Assembly (NCBI RefSeq): GCF_003672135.1
Contig: NC_039515.1
Coordinates: forward strand, 12,462,001-12,526,000
Reading direction: 5' to 3'
DNA length: 64,000 nt
Source: Ooceraea biroi
Lineage: Eukaryota > Arthropoda > Insecta > Hymenoptera > Formicidae
The notes under the pieces are model-generated. The model was not told where the DNA came from and searched no databases. It worked only from the letters and a program-made list of their open reading frames with translations. Both the position numbers and the translations under genes were made by a program. Below, one piece after another: positions 10,001 through 24,333 of the stretch (positions are counted from its first letter, which is position 1; every line of letters begins with the position of its first letter).

Positions 10001-13000
10001 TTCTCAAATGCGGATATTAATACATATTTATTATCACGTATTCGCTATGTGTTTGCGATAATTGTACTTATGGATATTTAAAAAGATGTTTAGGTACGAG
10101 AGCCTGCACTTGTACTTAAAACGTTCCCGTCGATTTCACTAATCTCGCAGGTCAACAGTGTGATGCGCCAAGCAGCGTCGCGAAAACGGCGCGAGAATTC
10201 GAGAGACCAAGAGAGTGGCGCAGGAGGAGGTGGCGACGCGGCGGAAGGCGGAAAACAACGGAAAATAAAGCAGCGGAAGAATCGCGTCGCAGGAAAAAGA
10301 ATGAGGGCGCTGTCAGCTGGTGGAAATTATTCTGATTATGCTAATTCCGGTTCTGTTCCACTCCTTTACCCAGGCGTCCCCCAGCCCCATCGCCTCCCTG
10401 CTGCTGTCTGCGCCATCTTTCATAGGTGATATTTATAATACAGGGGTTCCCGAGCAGTTTCAAACTCTTTTTGGCCCCTCCGCTCCCCTTTCCGGGCCGT
10501 GCCTCGCGCGCCCCACTACCATTTGGCTTTCCATCGAGCTCTCACCCCGGTCTCTCACCCTTGCACCCCTTTGCCCTCCGACCCACCCCACCGCGGCTAC
10601 CACGTACTCTTTCGATAAATTTATTCATATTCCGCTCGAAATCTGTCAGCCTTAAGTCGGTCACGTTGCTTTGCGCTGCGCGCTTTAAGTTAACTGCAGT
10701 CAATTTTCTCGATGTGAGGACACGTTCATAGTTTCTCGGAGATTCGCAAGTTCCGTGAGATGGCGCTTTGCGCTTACTCTCGTATAAAGATGTGGAATAT
10801 GACTAATCGTTCTGTAGTTTTGTGAGTATTCGCCCGAATTTATTTTCGGAGATCACGCATGCGAATTTTATACACCAGTCTTCTTTCTTAAGTTAGCTAA
10901 CCGAAGTTATTGTTAGCTGCATTATGACTTTTCTGTAGTGCATTGCATTTAAAATATGCACCTACATTTAAAATGAGTATATCCATTTCTGAATTTTTCT
11001 TTGTAACTTTTTCATGATTATCGATTAAGGAGCCAATATGTTCAACCTTGATACAAGACCTACAAATGCACGTGCTCGTAATCTCCTTCGAGGTAGTAAG
11101 TTTTCCTTTTTAATTAAAGGTGCTTTCTATTCATGCCACAGACCGCCACGCCCGCCGCAAAAGTTACGGTACGTTATTTCGTACTTCATGAAAAACGTTA
11201 TTCGCGCAAAGCGGTCTGCGGGTAGTTTCGGTGGCAGACCGAACTGCTCATCGATTTTAGATAATTACCTTATACATACTAAATATCGCGTATACAGGGT
11301 GATTCATTAAAATGATTCATCTATACAGTTATTTATTTTCTGGAAACTTGAGAGAGAAATATAAATTATACATAAAAGAAAATAATTATTTTATTAAAAA
11401 AAGAACTATCTTTCAAAATACACGGAAAAATGTTTCAGACAAACGTTATTTGAAGGGCAACATATGATGCGAATCGTGTCATACATGTCGTTATTTTCAA
11501 GAAATTTTAAAGGCGACTAATTTCTTAAATGGAACTTGATTTTTTCTTGATAAAAGCTGTAGATTTCGTCGAGAAGTTTTCAAAACACTAATAATAAAAT
11601 ATGTTTTATTAAGTACTTTCTGAATTATGAAGCTTGAAAGTTATCAAATAAAGGTAAAGTCAACTATGTTAAAAGAATTACATTTGAGATAAAGAGAGGA
11701 TAATGACTTTGATATGCCATCCTCAAAGTCGAGGTCACTTAAAATATTTTAAATAAATTTTTTATTCAAATTCTACTTTTAGCACTATCCAAAAACAACG
11801 GCATGAATATAATAATTTTCTGTTCCCTTTGGAGTGCTAAAGGATAGCGCTATATATATGAGAATTAAATTTCTTCATTGCTTTTCGAATGGTCGTACTT
11901 TGCGTCAATTAAAGAGATCGTTCGTCATAATGAAATAGTTATTGGTTGAATGGGACGGACTACTTGTCGCCACTTGTTCCATCCAGACTGAACAAACGCG
12001 TCTATGCAAATACGATCTAATGCGTGAAGAGCAGAATGTTTGCTCTGTATAAAGCCATGCGATTTCGGCTCGTATTACTTTATTTGAAAGGTCGATTCCA
12101 CTCGAAACTTAAAGAATATAATGTTTGCTAATATGGATGTTTAAGCAATATTAAACATAACATCATAGCATACATATTTACAGCAATTAAAACGCAAACG
12201 ATATAAATTATACGAAAATACTACGAGCACACGTGTATCTATTGAAGTATTCTTGAGAAATGTCCAAGAAATATTTAAAAATGAGTGAAAACAGCTAGTA
12301 TAATCAAATGTCGAAGAACGCTTAGACCGATTAAAATTATAATTCATAAGATGTAACAAATCACTGACGTGGGCACGTCCGCGAGGACATGAGGCATCGA
12401 ATAATGGAAAGCAGAGACTCTTGTCAGGTGGATCATTCATAAGCTTCGTAGGTGGGCACGATAAACGTCAACTTTAATTAATCACTCAACTGTATTACTT
12501 CCCATTTAAGAGGATACCTCGCGTCCCTTCACCGCGCAGAAGCACATCCCGTTCCCCTTTTCGACTACTCGACGCAATAGGTATTCGTAGACACATTCAC
12601 TGGATAAATCGTAAGCAGCGCGCACTTTGCTTGAGACATATATACAAAAGAGGAGCACGAAAGCAAAGCCACGGCCACCTTTACAGACAGGCTTCGTATA
12701 AACATGTCAGTCTAGCGAAGCTCGTCTTCGAGGAACCGGCCCGCGATCATCCATCACTCCTTGGGCGTCTCTTGGCCCTCCTAGACTACGGGCCTTTGCT
12801 TCTTACGTACAATTCTTCGTGTCCTTCGCGAAAATTTTTATTACCGGCGCAACAAATCTCTGAAAATGAGAGAGCCCAGTACCATGGCTGGATTAACGAT
12901 CACGTGCATGATAAAATTTTTAATTACTTCTTTTGGGCCTAAAGAGAGAAATGTTTATGATAAAATTCGATATGAAGTGGTTGAAGCAATTTCAAATGTT

Positions 13001-13740
13001 ATCTCAACGTAGAGTAAAGAAATTAAATTATATTCTCGTGCATGAGAAATTATAACAAGAATGATAAAAAGAACAAGAAAATTAATGATAAAAGTAGAAA
13101 GATGATAGTTAAAAATTACAATAATATATAATTCTAATTAATTTTCCCTCAGATATCGCGTGAAATGACGCGAATTACATATTCGTATGGAGCACGCGCG
13201 ACAATCATGCGTGAGAGACGTCCTTTTTCCCCTGGATTTTTTTTAAACGAGTGACAGCTTGCGCAACATAGCGCGCCGATTTCCGCGTACCGCTTCATAC
13301 GCGATTGAAGGGCGTTTCGGGAAAATTCAGGGAAATATATGAACCGAGTACGTTTCAACCCCACCGCCTCCGATCGTAACTCAAGCAGCGAACGACTTTT
13401 TCTCTTCGCCGCATCGCGCGAAGCCTCGATGTGGTGGGCGAAGCTGCACGTCGCGCCGAAAAAGGCGGAGGAGAAAACGGCAGCAGGAAGAACGGAGCGT
13501 GAAGAAATAAAAAGGACGCGATAGATCCGCAACCATGGAAAGCAAAGAGCACATAAATGGCGGCGTGCAAGGTGTGTACCTGGCTGAAGTTACGCGGTCG
13601 CGATGAGCAACGTAGAAAAGAACGAAAAAGGAGAACAGCGCGAGGCGCAAGAGGAACAAGGACCTCTCTCGTGACGTATGGCATGTCGTCATGGAGCGTC
13701 ACTTAGAGTGGCGGATGAGAAAGCATCTCGTAAGTTAGAA
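7025..13740. other. zen-pb spacer, part 1: no gene supported
   Basis: Open frames here are short, overlap on both strands and show no recognisable domain. About 7,700-10,700 alternates AT-rich and GC-rich, CpG-containing blocks. At about 11,291 the motif ACAGGGTGATTCATTAAAATG resembles the edge of a common insect repeat, possibly continuing to about 11,650. I cannot find its other end. Confidence 0.5.
11291..11650. mobile_element. Possible mobile-element remnant
   Basis: It begins with TATACAGGGTGATTCATTA, the kind of end seen on many dispersed insect repeats, and continues as AT-rich non-coding sequence. No matching opposite terminus or coding remnant was seen, so this is a weak call. Confidence 0.25.
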
Positions 13741-13813
13741 AAAGAGGTAGAGACAGAAAAGAAGAAAGAGAGAGAGAGAGAGAACGTAAGAGAGAGAGAA
13801 AGAGAGGGAGACG
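13741..13813. repeat. GA-rich tract
   Basis: More than 70 bases of nearly pure purine on the + strand with long GAGAGA runs. Confidence 0.9.
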
Positions 13814-15241
13814 TCGACATGTCAGGATTCTAAGGCCGCCAGGACCTGTCTGCGCCGGTGACGCCGCATTGTTGCCAGGGAAATCAGACGAAAAGACGCG
13901 ATAACTAACCGCATAATAAATGAAGTGTTCACGGGGGTGTGCATCGCGCCTGGTATGCTGATATCGAGGGATAATCGTCCCTCTCCGTCTTCTTCCTCGG
14001 GAGTTATCCTTGCGGCAGTTTCCATCAACAATGGAAATATCCTGAGACGACGATCGAAATATTTTTCGTCAAGTTGCACATGTGTCACATCGCGAGTGTT
14101 GCATTTTGCGTTTCTTAATCTTCTTACAAAATAGTTAATAAATAAATTATAGTAGAGTGCAGCAAGTACAAAAAGCAAACGAGTGATGACAGTAACAGAT
14201 ACAAAACTACATTCTTATAAAAAATTGCAAAAGTTGTTTTATGAAAAAAATTATTATTAATTTTATAATTGACTTTTATCTCTTCGGAAAAAATCGGAAG
14301 GAAAAAAGTTTATCAGAATATTATTCGATGCATGGGTGGGTGGGTGAGTGGTGTATTACTTGATACACGCCACTTAGCGGAATACTACCTCATCATCATC
14401 ATCAGCTCTGGGCAAGAATGCTACCCATCTGATGAGGCGCATCGACTGCTAATTCACTGATAAGAAACACCCGGAGATGCTTTGCGCCACCCCATCACAC
14501 CGTCTTCTCATCGGCTCAATACTTATTGGTTCGTATCTCGGCCGGCGCATAGTCTGATATCTGAAAAAGCCGGAGTTACTACCGTCTCCCATTCCTCATT
14601 ACTAGGCATGAAGCAAGTCACGTGATCTGCTTCAGAATATGGAGATTTGTATTGTTTTAAGTAATGTTGGCAAATTGTGTAAATGCCTTACCCGCAAGAT
14701 AAAGACGCATGATTTTAAAAGATAAGGTAAAATCTTTAAAAAGAGTAAGAAGAAGATAATACACTTAGAAATTTACATTAATTTGCATATGTTTAAAGTG
14801 ACACATTTAGAACATTGTAAGATATACAATAATTTTCGTCTACCCTTATTTGGCGCTGCTTGTTTAGGCTTCTAATAAATAATGTTATACATGTAAAAAT
14901 GAGAAGAAAGAACCACGTCAGAAACATAACTGGAGAGCGCAATCTCAAGATCAAAATAAGATTTTATGAGACTGGGGAAAGAGTCACGAATGTGGTAGAA
15001 GGGTGAAGGCGGTGTAAAAGTGAAGAGGCTGTCGGTAAGATGCGAAGGTAGGTGAGACGAGAGTGTAGCAGAGAAGCGAGGGAGAAGAGGGGTATGGTGT
15101 CTCGATGGGGGGTAAGAACGATAAGACGCCGTGAGTAATGAGCAATGCCGCGAGTGATATCAGCGTGCGAGAACGAGATACTTCTGGCCGCTTTAAGAAG
15201 TGAGGGGTGAACGAGTAACGAGAAGGAAACAGAGAGAAAAG

Positions 15242-15310
15242 AACAAACAAGAGAGAGAGAGAGAGAGAAAGAAAGAGAGAGAGAAAGAGCAAGAGGGTGA
15301 AAGAGAGAGA
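15242..15310. repeat. GA-rich tract
   Basis: A run of GAGAGA units with occasional AAAG interruptions on the + strand. Confidence 0.9.
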
Positions 15311-18300
15311 ACCCTACAAATCAAGTTTTATACCGAGAAAAAAGTTCATTATTGGTTCGCCGTAAAAAGCTGCGGCTGAAGATTCTGTCGTGGGGTAGAG
15401 AGACCCTTTTGGCTTCGGCATGGAAGGGTGGAAGAGGAGCGCTTCCGTTGGGTGAGGTCGAATATGAAGTAACTGCGAGGAACGAGGAGGAGAACGCGCC
15501 TTAAGCATTTTGTCATCACCTCTGATAACGGATGTCGCGATAACTACGTTGATAATCATCAAGAGACGAGCGATATCACAGCGATGGCATTGCCGATGCT
15601 GTATATTTCGAAAAAGAATTTTTATTTTGCAGAAATTGTCAATTTTGAAAAATTCTCTATCTAGTTTTTTAAAAAGTCAGTTATTATTAAAAGATACTTT
15701 TAAAAGTGTATGAATAGTCGCGTTTCGAAATAGTTTCAGCAAAACTGCTGAGCAGCAAAGCTGTTTGTATTAAATAAGAAATTTTAATACAATTGACTCG
15801 CTGAGTCGCTCACATGCGACACGCTAATTTAATATAAACCACATGTATTATAATCGCTGATAAGAAGCAACCACGCTTAAAAATGCTCCCGTCGTCCATC
15901 GTGCTGCCCGGTTTCCCCGGCGCGTGCTGCAGCCTCTGTAAATCCAGGCGGTGTCGTTTCCACATCCTGTTTCACTGTTTTCCACCAAATAATTTCAGCT
16001 TCATTCTTCATTTAGCTTGGCACAAACTGCCGCAAACAACCGGCCCTCCCCCGCGCGAAACGAAGGCTCACCCAAGTCGCCTGCGCCGCAGCTGCATTTA
16101 TATTAAAATACTAAGAAAAACTTCCCACCCACCCCGAACCATCCCCATGCCCGTCCCACCGTCGGTAGAATCGTTAATTTTCTGCTTCCATTCGCTTCCC
16201 GTAAATCCCCGCTACCCCGCCGGAGAAAATAATACGCGGAGGAAACGTTGACCATTATTTTCAGAGTTCACAACGCGTTCATTAAAATTATGATTTGAAT
16301 CCGTGACATAGTGCCTCATAAGAGGCGAGACGTCTCGGAACGTGCACAGCTAAAAAATTCAGTTAGAATGCATGATACCGTATAATATTTAATTAACAAC
16401 CTATATTCTCATTCAATAATTGCATTGTTTCGTGAATTCAATGAATAGACTTGTACAAAACACTCAATGCAACGAGAATTTTGCTTGCGGTATATTCCGT
16501 GTCCTCTTCCCGCAAGAAGATCGTGTTTCTGCGGTCATCACCCGCGATGAAACGGGGTTTTCGTGAGATCCAAGCGGATCATTAAGGAACGTACCTTAAC
16601 GCGTAAAAGTTTTCTTACGAGACGGACGGACAAAAACGTTTTATTTTTTGCCATAACTGCGATACGAAGAGTTTTTATATATATATATATCGCGTTCTAA
16701 ATATATATATTTTCTCTGCATGCTACCTTATATATGCATATACAAAGTATACGAATACTGGTGATACAAATGGTATCTCCACGTAATAAGGACACTATTC
16801 AGTATCGCGACTTAGAGTGTCCCAGCGGAGGCGCACACTGCTCACTTTTTATTTATTATTATTATTACCATCCCATTAAAGTTCAGTCATTAAAGTTGGA
16901 TATCCTATTATCCGGCTATTTCCGCAACGTTCCGTATAACCGATGCGGTAGACCGACAACTCCGAGAGGGGTAGCATGGTCGGAGTACGCTACATTATGT
17001 TCCATTATCTCGTGTTCACTTTTTCAAAGAGGAGAACGTCGGAACGCATAAAGCCGGGGCACACACAGCGTCGTAGTCCGGAATTAAAACTCTTGTCTCT
17101 TACATGCGTATCAAGAGCCAACCGGCCGTCTCTCACCTCACCCCAATCTTCCGGATCCTGATTTGATCTGCCGGACACCCTGCGTATTCCAACCGTGACT
17201 TTCACCTACACACTGTCAAGCCTACCTACCGCCGCAGGTTGACCAACGACAAAGAAGTGACAAAGAAAACGCGTCTTTGAAAAGACAACAAGATATGATA
17301 AATGATCTATGTGAGAAACATCACGAGTCTCCGCGAACCTGATTCAAGATTTTAGAGAAAGGAAAAAACGAGAACTAAACATGCTTATCATATTCGTTTC
17401 CGGGTATGCCAAAAACGTTGAGAAGAACATTCGTCGTTTCATCACACACTGGATCGCGATATCAAGCGTTCAAATCAAGCTAGATACCTTAGCGCTCCGT
17501 TGAAAAGTTCCTCGAAAGGACGTCCACAATAGAAAGAGGAATGATAATTAATTCCTAACTCATCGCAAATACGGCAAATTGTTATCTTGCTACGCTCTCC
17601 CGCTCGCCAGCAAGGTTGAAGACATTGAACAAAACATTAAACTATACCAATTTACGCAAGTACGCCTGGTAGTAGTATGTAAGTAGTTAACGTAATTACA
17701 AGGTATGCGCGAAGCCGGAGAGAAGACGCGCAAGACTCGCGAAGGAAGAGTGATGATGCTACATGCCTGTTGCTTGCTCTTCTCCGAGAAATCTCCAACG
17801 CACGGTTACTAGCCGGCTGGAGAACCTGGGTCCACGAGGAGCAGTCCAGGAACCTGTAATGGGAGGAGCCGTGGATTCTTCAAACGGCGGATCGCAGCCT
17901 GTGCACTTGACTAATCGAACGTCAAACGCTAATAAGCAACCACCGATTGCCGGGGCAATTTCATTCGCCGAGGCGAAAGCAGCTTTGCCACGGTTGCCCT
18001 TCGCCCGTTCCTACACGCTCTTTCCTTTCTCATCTTCTCTCTTTTTTTGTAGAAGCTCTACAGTTCTCGGATCCGGACTCTTCTCCCGCGAGTTAAGTTT
18101 TGCGGCGTTTATTACCGTCAAACCGCGATCTGACTCGCGATCGTTTTGCGACATTGTCAAAAACACCATAAGAGAAAATATATAGAAAATTGTTACCACA
18201 GCAAAAACGGAAGAATGAAATATTTTGTGCGTTCGGTACTACGATATTTTTTGCAAAAGAAAGATCTTTCTTGCGCCAAGTCTTTTGTGACGGTTTTATG

Positions 18301-18780
18301 AAAACGACACAAAACGAGGATACCGACATACGCACATTCCGTATAACATATTAACGGATAAGAAGCGGTTTCGTTCCGCTAAACGGCGTTAGAAGAGAAG
18401 GAAGAAATTAGCTTCGTTAATGTACGTCGCAAAGTGGAACGGTCGCTGGTCATACATGAAGGATGCAATTAAAGCACTAATTATCGTGCTGTACATGCCA
18501 CGGTGTATCTCACTTCATTCTCATCACCTGTTTCACATCGTGATCTTTCTTTTTCTCCGAAACATTAGACAACACTTGGAATATTGCAGTGTTACCGCAA
18601 ACGTAAATTTTTGCTGTGATAATTAGCTCAGCCGTGTCGTACGAGAAGCCGGAAGACAGACTCGTCACAACCAGAGACCTATCATTTCGGGTGGCACGGT
18701 AGAACGAACCGTCACTGTCCATTTTTTACCGCATACACCGTGTGTCGTCGCCGGCATGATTATTTATAATTGCGTAATAG

Positions 18781-18852
18781 GCACGAGAGGCACTAGAGAA
18801 AGAGGGACAGAGAGAGGGAGAGGGAGAGAGAAAGAGAAAGAGAGAAGAGGAG
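18781..18852. repeat. GA-rich tract
   Basis: A purine tract of GAGAGGGAGA type on the + strand, followed by a GCGCGCGGCGCGCG-like patch. Confidence 0.85.
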
Positions 18853-21800
18853 TCATGGCGCGCGGCGCGCGAGGGATTACAAAAGACCGAGCCAACTGGA
18901 GGAGTCTCGCATTTGCAAGTAGATTATCATTCTGAGAAGTGCCGGAACTTCCTTCTGCTCCGAAAACAACTGGGCAACGTCTTTGTGCTTGACGTTTGAC
19001 AAATAAGAAACAGGGTCCAGCCGTATCATTACCCATCCTTCGCGGTGGATTCGACTTCGCTTCGGAGCCCGGGCATCCTCAAAAACTCCTTCGGCGATCT
19101 AATAACGTCGAGGACGCACCGCCTCATTAGTCAAGTCCAAGCTCCTCACCCTGGGGCTCACCCTATTACAAGCGCTTGCATGTAACCGTTGCTACGTCAC
19201 AAGCCAACCTGAATATACCCTGCCTATGAAACGCTTCCTTCTCCATCTCGCCGAGACGAGACACGCCGACACGCAAGTCTTCGCCTTCCTTTTTAATTCT
19301 TTTTTTTCCTTTTGCACCGATGATCGATCGTTGATACGGATGCTAACAAAATCGGAATCGGATATTGTATTTCCCAGAAACTTCGAAGAGCACGAAGAAG
19401 ACGTACGCGTGATGAGATGCACATTGACGAATTATCAGCAGTATGCAACAGTATAGATAATTAATCATAGAATTACAAGAAAATTGTTTCCTAGAATAAA
19501 AAGTATATCTCCTCTTTTTCGTGCCGAATGAGTTACATGCACAAACACAGATGAATAAAACGCATTAAAAAATTTATGAACAATTGCTTTTATTTCTTAT
19601 CGTGCAAGTATACGTCTCGCATCATTTCGATCAATTGTTCAATTGCTGTGACGATGACGATACGGGATGTACGTACATGGGATATGTTCGCACATCCGTC
19701 GGAGTCCGTCAACACGGACGTGTCACCCATGGATGGGGGATGGGGTAAAAATCAAATAAGTGGTAATCAACGCGTGTCAGTCCAGGCGGACCACGTCCAG
19801 TCAGGCCGAGCCACGGATCATCTCCTCTTTCGCATCATTCTCAATCTAGGAACGGAAAGCGCCGGAGAGACCGCGCTGGAGAAGGCCCGCCATAGGTGAT
19901 GGATGGGTCTCGCCTCTAACAGTTTTGTCTATACATACCCCCGGCGCTGTTTCCCCAATTAAACAATTGCATTCACATCCATCCACCCGTCCTCTCCTCG
20001 TGAGATCGTGGGGTCTGCAATGATCCGCACCCCCGCCCTCGTTTCTTCTTTTCTTTGTCCCTCATTGTCCCTCGTTCATCCCTCTCTCTTTTCCTCTATC
20101 CTTTTTCCGCTTTCTCTCATCGTTTCGTCCAGTCGTACTCGTCGTACGAGCCGTACAACGGACTCGTCACCAGAAAAGATTTCGCCTCGAAGCAATTTAC
20201 GATCAAATTGCACACTGGAAGCCCACCACGTAGCAGCATTCGCTCGGGCGCGCGACCTGCAAAACGGCGGATACGTGATGTCTGATCAGAAGTAATTGCG
20301 CTCAGCGCGGAAGGTATACCCGATGATTTGCATGCCCGCGATGCCAAGCTAAGGCACTTTTTCGCTCTCTTCCACGTTTGGCCTTTTGGCGTTTTCCATC
20401 CCGATGAAACGATTGTATATTTACAAGAGTAGCGATAATATTTCATTTCGGACATTGTTTACGAAGGAAGAATTACGTCATTGATCCATCGATGAAAAAT
20501 ATCATCGACAGATGAGGGCTCCTGACTGAGGAAAACTGATGAACATATGAGTAATCCTTTTTAACTAAAAGCTAAAAATTGTTGAAAGTACCTGAGAGAA
20601 TCCTGATGTCTCGAATATCTTATGGACGTCCGTTAGAGTTTTGTGCCATTTCAGATTTACTGAAATATAATCGAATACGTTTGATACGTATGCGGAAGCA
20701 AAGGGGTGCTGAATGTAAAGCACGACATACAATCCGTAATCATAATTCAACGTAGCATGGTGCGTCGCCGATTTTGCGACCAATGACTGTCCGTGGTTCG
20801 TCACGTCTCCCCGTCCATCTCCTGAAATCACGGCTCTCGGGTTGGAATTTTATGTAAAATCCGATGCGCCTGTTAGTTTATGCGGGCAGCATACATTGGC
20901 GGTGGTCCCACGAACGTGCCCTACGTACCAAGCCCCACTCTTTCTCTCCCTTTTTCTTTTGTTTCTTTCCTCCCTCCTCCACCATCTCCTTCAACGACCC
21001 CAACGTCGATTTGAACCGTCCTCGATATTTCGGTGCGATCGCTCACGGCGATACCGAGATTTAACGACCCCGCCAAAAGGGAAAAAAACGAGCATAAAAG
21101 ATCGGCAGAATTTTTTTACTTTTCCTTTTTTATTTTTCGCGGTGCGGGGAAGAGAGGAGGAATGGTATAATGGATGGTATTGAAATTAGAAATTTTTGAG
21201 TGCGCCGTTCATTTTTCTCGCTTGCAAGCGTCCGTAACGATTGATCACGGAAACGTCGCGTCGTGTCGCGGGAGGAATTGCAATAATGTGACTCTCCGCG
21301 GCCGGATCAGCGCGCGAATTCAATAGGCAATGTACCGCACGCGAAATGAAAGACACGGAAACGTCAAGGAGGAAGAAAGACGCATTACAGGCATAGGGCA
21401 ACAGACTGTACGCTGACGTTTGACATCGGCGGCCTCGGCCTTCCTCTCGTTGTCTGTCTCTTTTACGTAGCATCGTTGAAAAATGATTCTCTCCACCATG
21501 CCGTGGCCCAGCTAAAAGCACAAAAATATTTTTTCGTCCGCTGAAAGATACGTCTTATAACGGTTTGCGAGTGTTAAAGCTGTACCGCGAGTGCTTCCAT
21601 AGCTCTTTCGCTTTTATCTTTTAATTCATAGACATCGACTTTTTTATATCATTCAATATAGGATAGATTTTTCTTGATACTTTGACATATCAAAATTGCA
21701 AGAAACGCAGAATAATTATGTCATGTGCTATAAAATGACAATAATAAGTTATATTAAAATACAGTGAATGCACGTGTCCGCTACATCTTAATTTATAATA

Positions 21801-22015
21801 TAATATGTGTTTTTTATATAATGTTTATTTATGGATTTCTTATGGGAAAAATGTAAAATTCATCGGTTTTCTTAACAGTTTTAACAAAAACTTGCCGCGC
21901 AACTTCCGTGAATATGCATATCCAATTCTTTTAACCGCAGCGTGACCACTGAGCACGTGGTACCCAGCTTCGGGACTAGAATTTGTTCCGCTTGCAAGCG
22001 CGCGGTGTGTAGCTT

Positions 22016-22045
22016 GCTGGATAGAATCCTAAATCCTATCCAGCA
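22016..22045. repeat. Small perfect hairpin
   Basis: GCTGGATAG at 22016-22024 pairs with CTATCCAGC at 22037-22045 across a 12-base loop. It is too short for a miRNA precursor. Confidence 0.6.
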
Positions 22046-24270
22046 TGCGAAATTAATGCATTTCCTGGACACGGTATGGCTAAGAAGAAAAGCGATCTTT
22101 ACGTAAAGAACGTCTCACGTAAAATTCACCGATGATATTAAAACGTAACTTTAAATTGGACAAATAATAGAGAAATGTTGTCCCTTTAATAACCTTTGCT
22201 AAAGTAATGTTACTTTTTAGTATGATATTTTTATCGTAATCATTAATAATATAAATTTTACTAAAAATTGAGCACTTATTAACTTCTGTTATTAACTTCT
22301 TTGTCGACAAAGCCCATCAGCTCATCTGTCATAAAATTCATTCAGAAGATACGGACGCTGTTGGCTGTTTAAAAACGAAGTTGATTAAAGCAACGACGCA
22401 CGCCGTCGTTGCGGAAGCAAGCCATGGAAAACTTTCGCGGCGAGTAAATGAGTCTCGCGGCTAGCCGGAATACGAGGAGGTCGGAGGCCACAGGTCGCTG
22501 GGGGTTGTGTCAGCACACGGGGACGGAAGGGAGACACGGCGAAGCAGCCACGGGACGTGGATACGCACGGAGGTCCTAAAGGGCGAAAGGACCGTCCGAC
22601 GCAGTATTTCTTGCCAGCTCCGCGCTATATGCTCCCTGGTCAAACGCTGTGTCGCCTTTGGTATTTATCGGGCAAGTTCTCACCTCAAGCTCATTTGTCT
22701 TCTCGCCACGGGGAGTTGTCCAGGAGGGGTTCAGCCAAGAGGTGAGCCTGTGACGGCACACGGCTGAGATAGTGGGGGTGGATGAAGAGCAAGAGTAAAA
22801 GAGAGAGAGAGAGAACGGGAGAAGGAAAGAGATCGTTTTGGAGCTCTCCGTAGAGCTACCAAAAGCTTGCCGACCGCGCTCTCACGGTGGCCGGGCCAAC
22901 TTCGCGTCGCCATTCACTTCATAAAGCTTAGGTTTAAAGGACGTAAGCGCCGGCGCGTGAGTTATCGAACACGGGGCAAGCATTTAAAGCGGCATTACGG
23001 AACAGCTGGGAAAACACATTTGATGATAGTCCATTGGCACTCCGCATCTCCGTTACACTTCTATCTGCAAACTTGTAGACGTACCGCCGTTGGTGCTCAT
23101 GTACATGCAACGATCCGTGTGATACCCTACTTTGCAACAAGTTCTTCCGTTTTTCTCTCCTTTTTATTTTCATTTGCTCTACAACGGTTTACACTTAAAT
23201 GTTCGCGTAACGAGAGGAATCGTGAGCATCAAGGACGCGCGTCAAGCGCTATTTTTCTACGGATTTGGTAATAGAAGGTGTACATACATATGTATATACA
23301 TGTAATGTACGGCGTTCGCGCACGAGAAAAAAGATTGCGTAGCACGGCTCGGCGTTATTAATGACACGCTCTCCGGCCGCATAATATTCATTACCACAAA
23401 TAGTTGATTATGTACGTTAGCTCATATTTTACGAGTGGCCGACAAAGGACGTTGCTACGCTGCGAGGCCATGACGAATTAATCTACTGATTAAAGCAATC
23501 CCCCTGACACCAGCGGGCGCTACCACGCATTTAATACGTCACCGAGAATCAAATTCCGGCCGCCCTTACTCGAGCTCGTCTTCTTTTTCTAACTATCTGC
23601 GTCGTTCGCCTCGAGATCTGAAAATTTCTCATTGAAGATCGCGATTCGTAACACACGAGCATGCGAGATACGATGCCAGATCACATCATTAAACATTTAC
23701 TCCGATGTTATTGAATTATCGTCGTCAAAAGTGTTTTACATGCACGTGATTAATTACAAACATGTTTCGACAACAGTCTTCGCAATCCTTAAATATCGTA
23801 TAGTATATATGATAAATATTATATAGCAGGCATATCGATAAAAGAATTTTATGTGAAATGTTGCACGTGCGCATGCAACAAAATGATAAATTCAAACTAA
23901 CTATGCAAAAAAGTTAGCGATTATGTGATGTAGGATATCATTTTAGCACGAATGCACCCTTCGTTACTTCACAATGCAGAAACAATGGGCGATTTATCTT
24001 TGAGAGAAATGCCTCTTTCAAAGTATGCAATATGTATGTGTGCATTCATGAGAATGCACTTCAAACGTATATTCTAACGGTAAAGACGCATGTTATTAAG
24101 ACACGGTACGAGATAACTTATTAGGATACACGTAACAGATTCTGTCAATGTTTATAGGCAGCGATATACCATCCATCACCATTTTTCAGTGTATCTGCGA
24201 TCATCCATCACCAACACTCCGGAATCCCGGGGTGGGCCTGACGCGAGCTGCCCTTTCGGGCTAACAACTT

Positions 24271-24333
24271 GTTTCTGTTGACACTATCGAATGAGTTACC
24301 ACTTTCGGATGGTTTTTGTTGACACTATCAAAT
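24271..24333 (+). repeat. Tandem 22-base direct repeat
   Basis: GTTTCTGTTGACACTATCGAAT at 24271-24292 recurs with two changes at 24312-24333, a 41-base period. CTTTCGG blocks precede each copy. Confidence 0.75.

Larger units (their letters stand above)
13814..24268. other. zen-pb spacer, part 2: no gene supported
   Basis: CpG-rich spacer with many short two-strand open frames and no domain that I recognise. Small structures seen are GA tracts at 15242-15310, 18781-18852 and 22795-22835, a TA run at about 16675-16690, and a 9-base-arm hairpin at 22016-22045. No exon with good splice sites and protein-like composition was found. Confidence 0.5.

Noticed and set aside
17763..18185. 140-codon open frame in the spacer
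   Set aside because: No domain, no splice partners and a shift to low-complexity sequence in its second half. Other frames here are also open.
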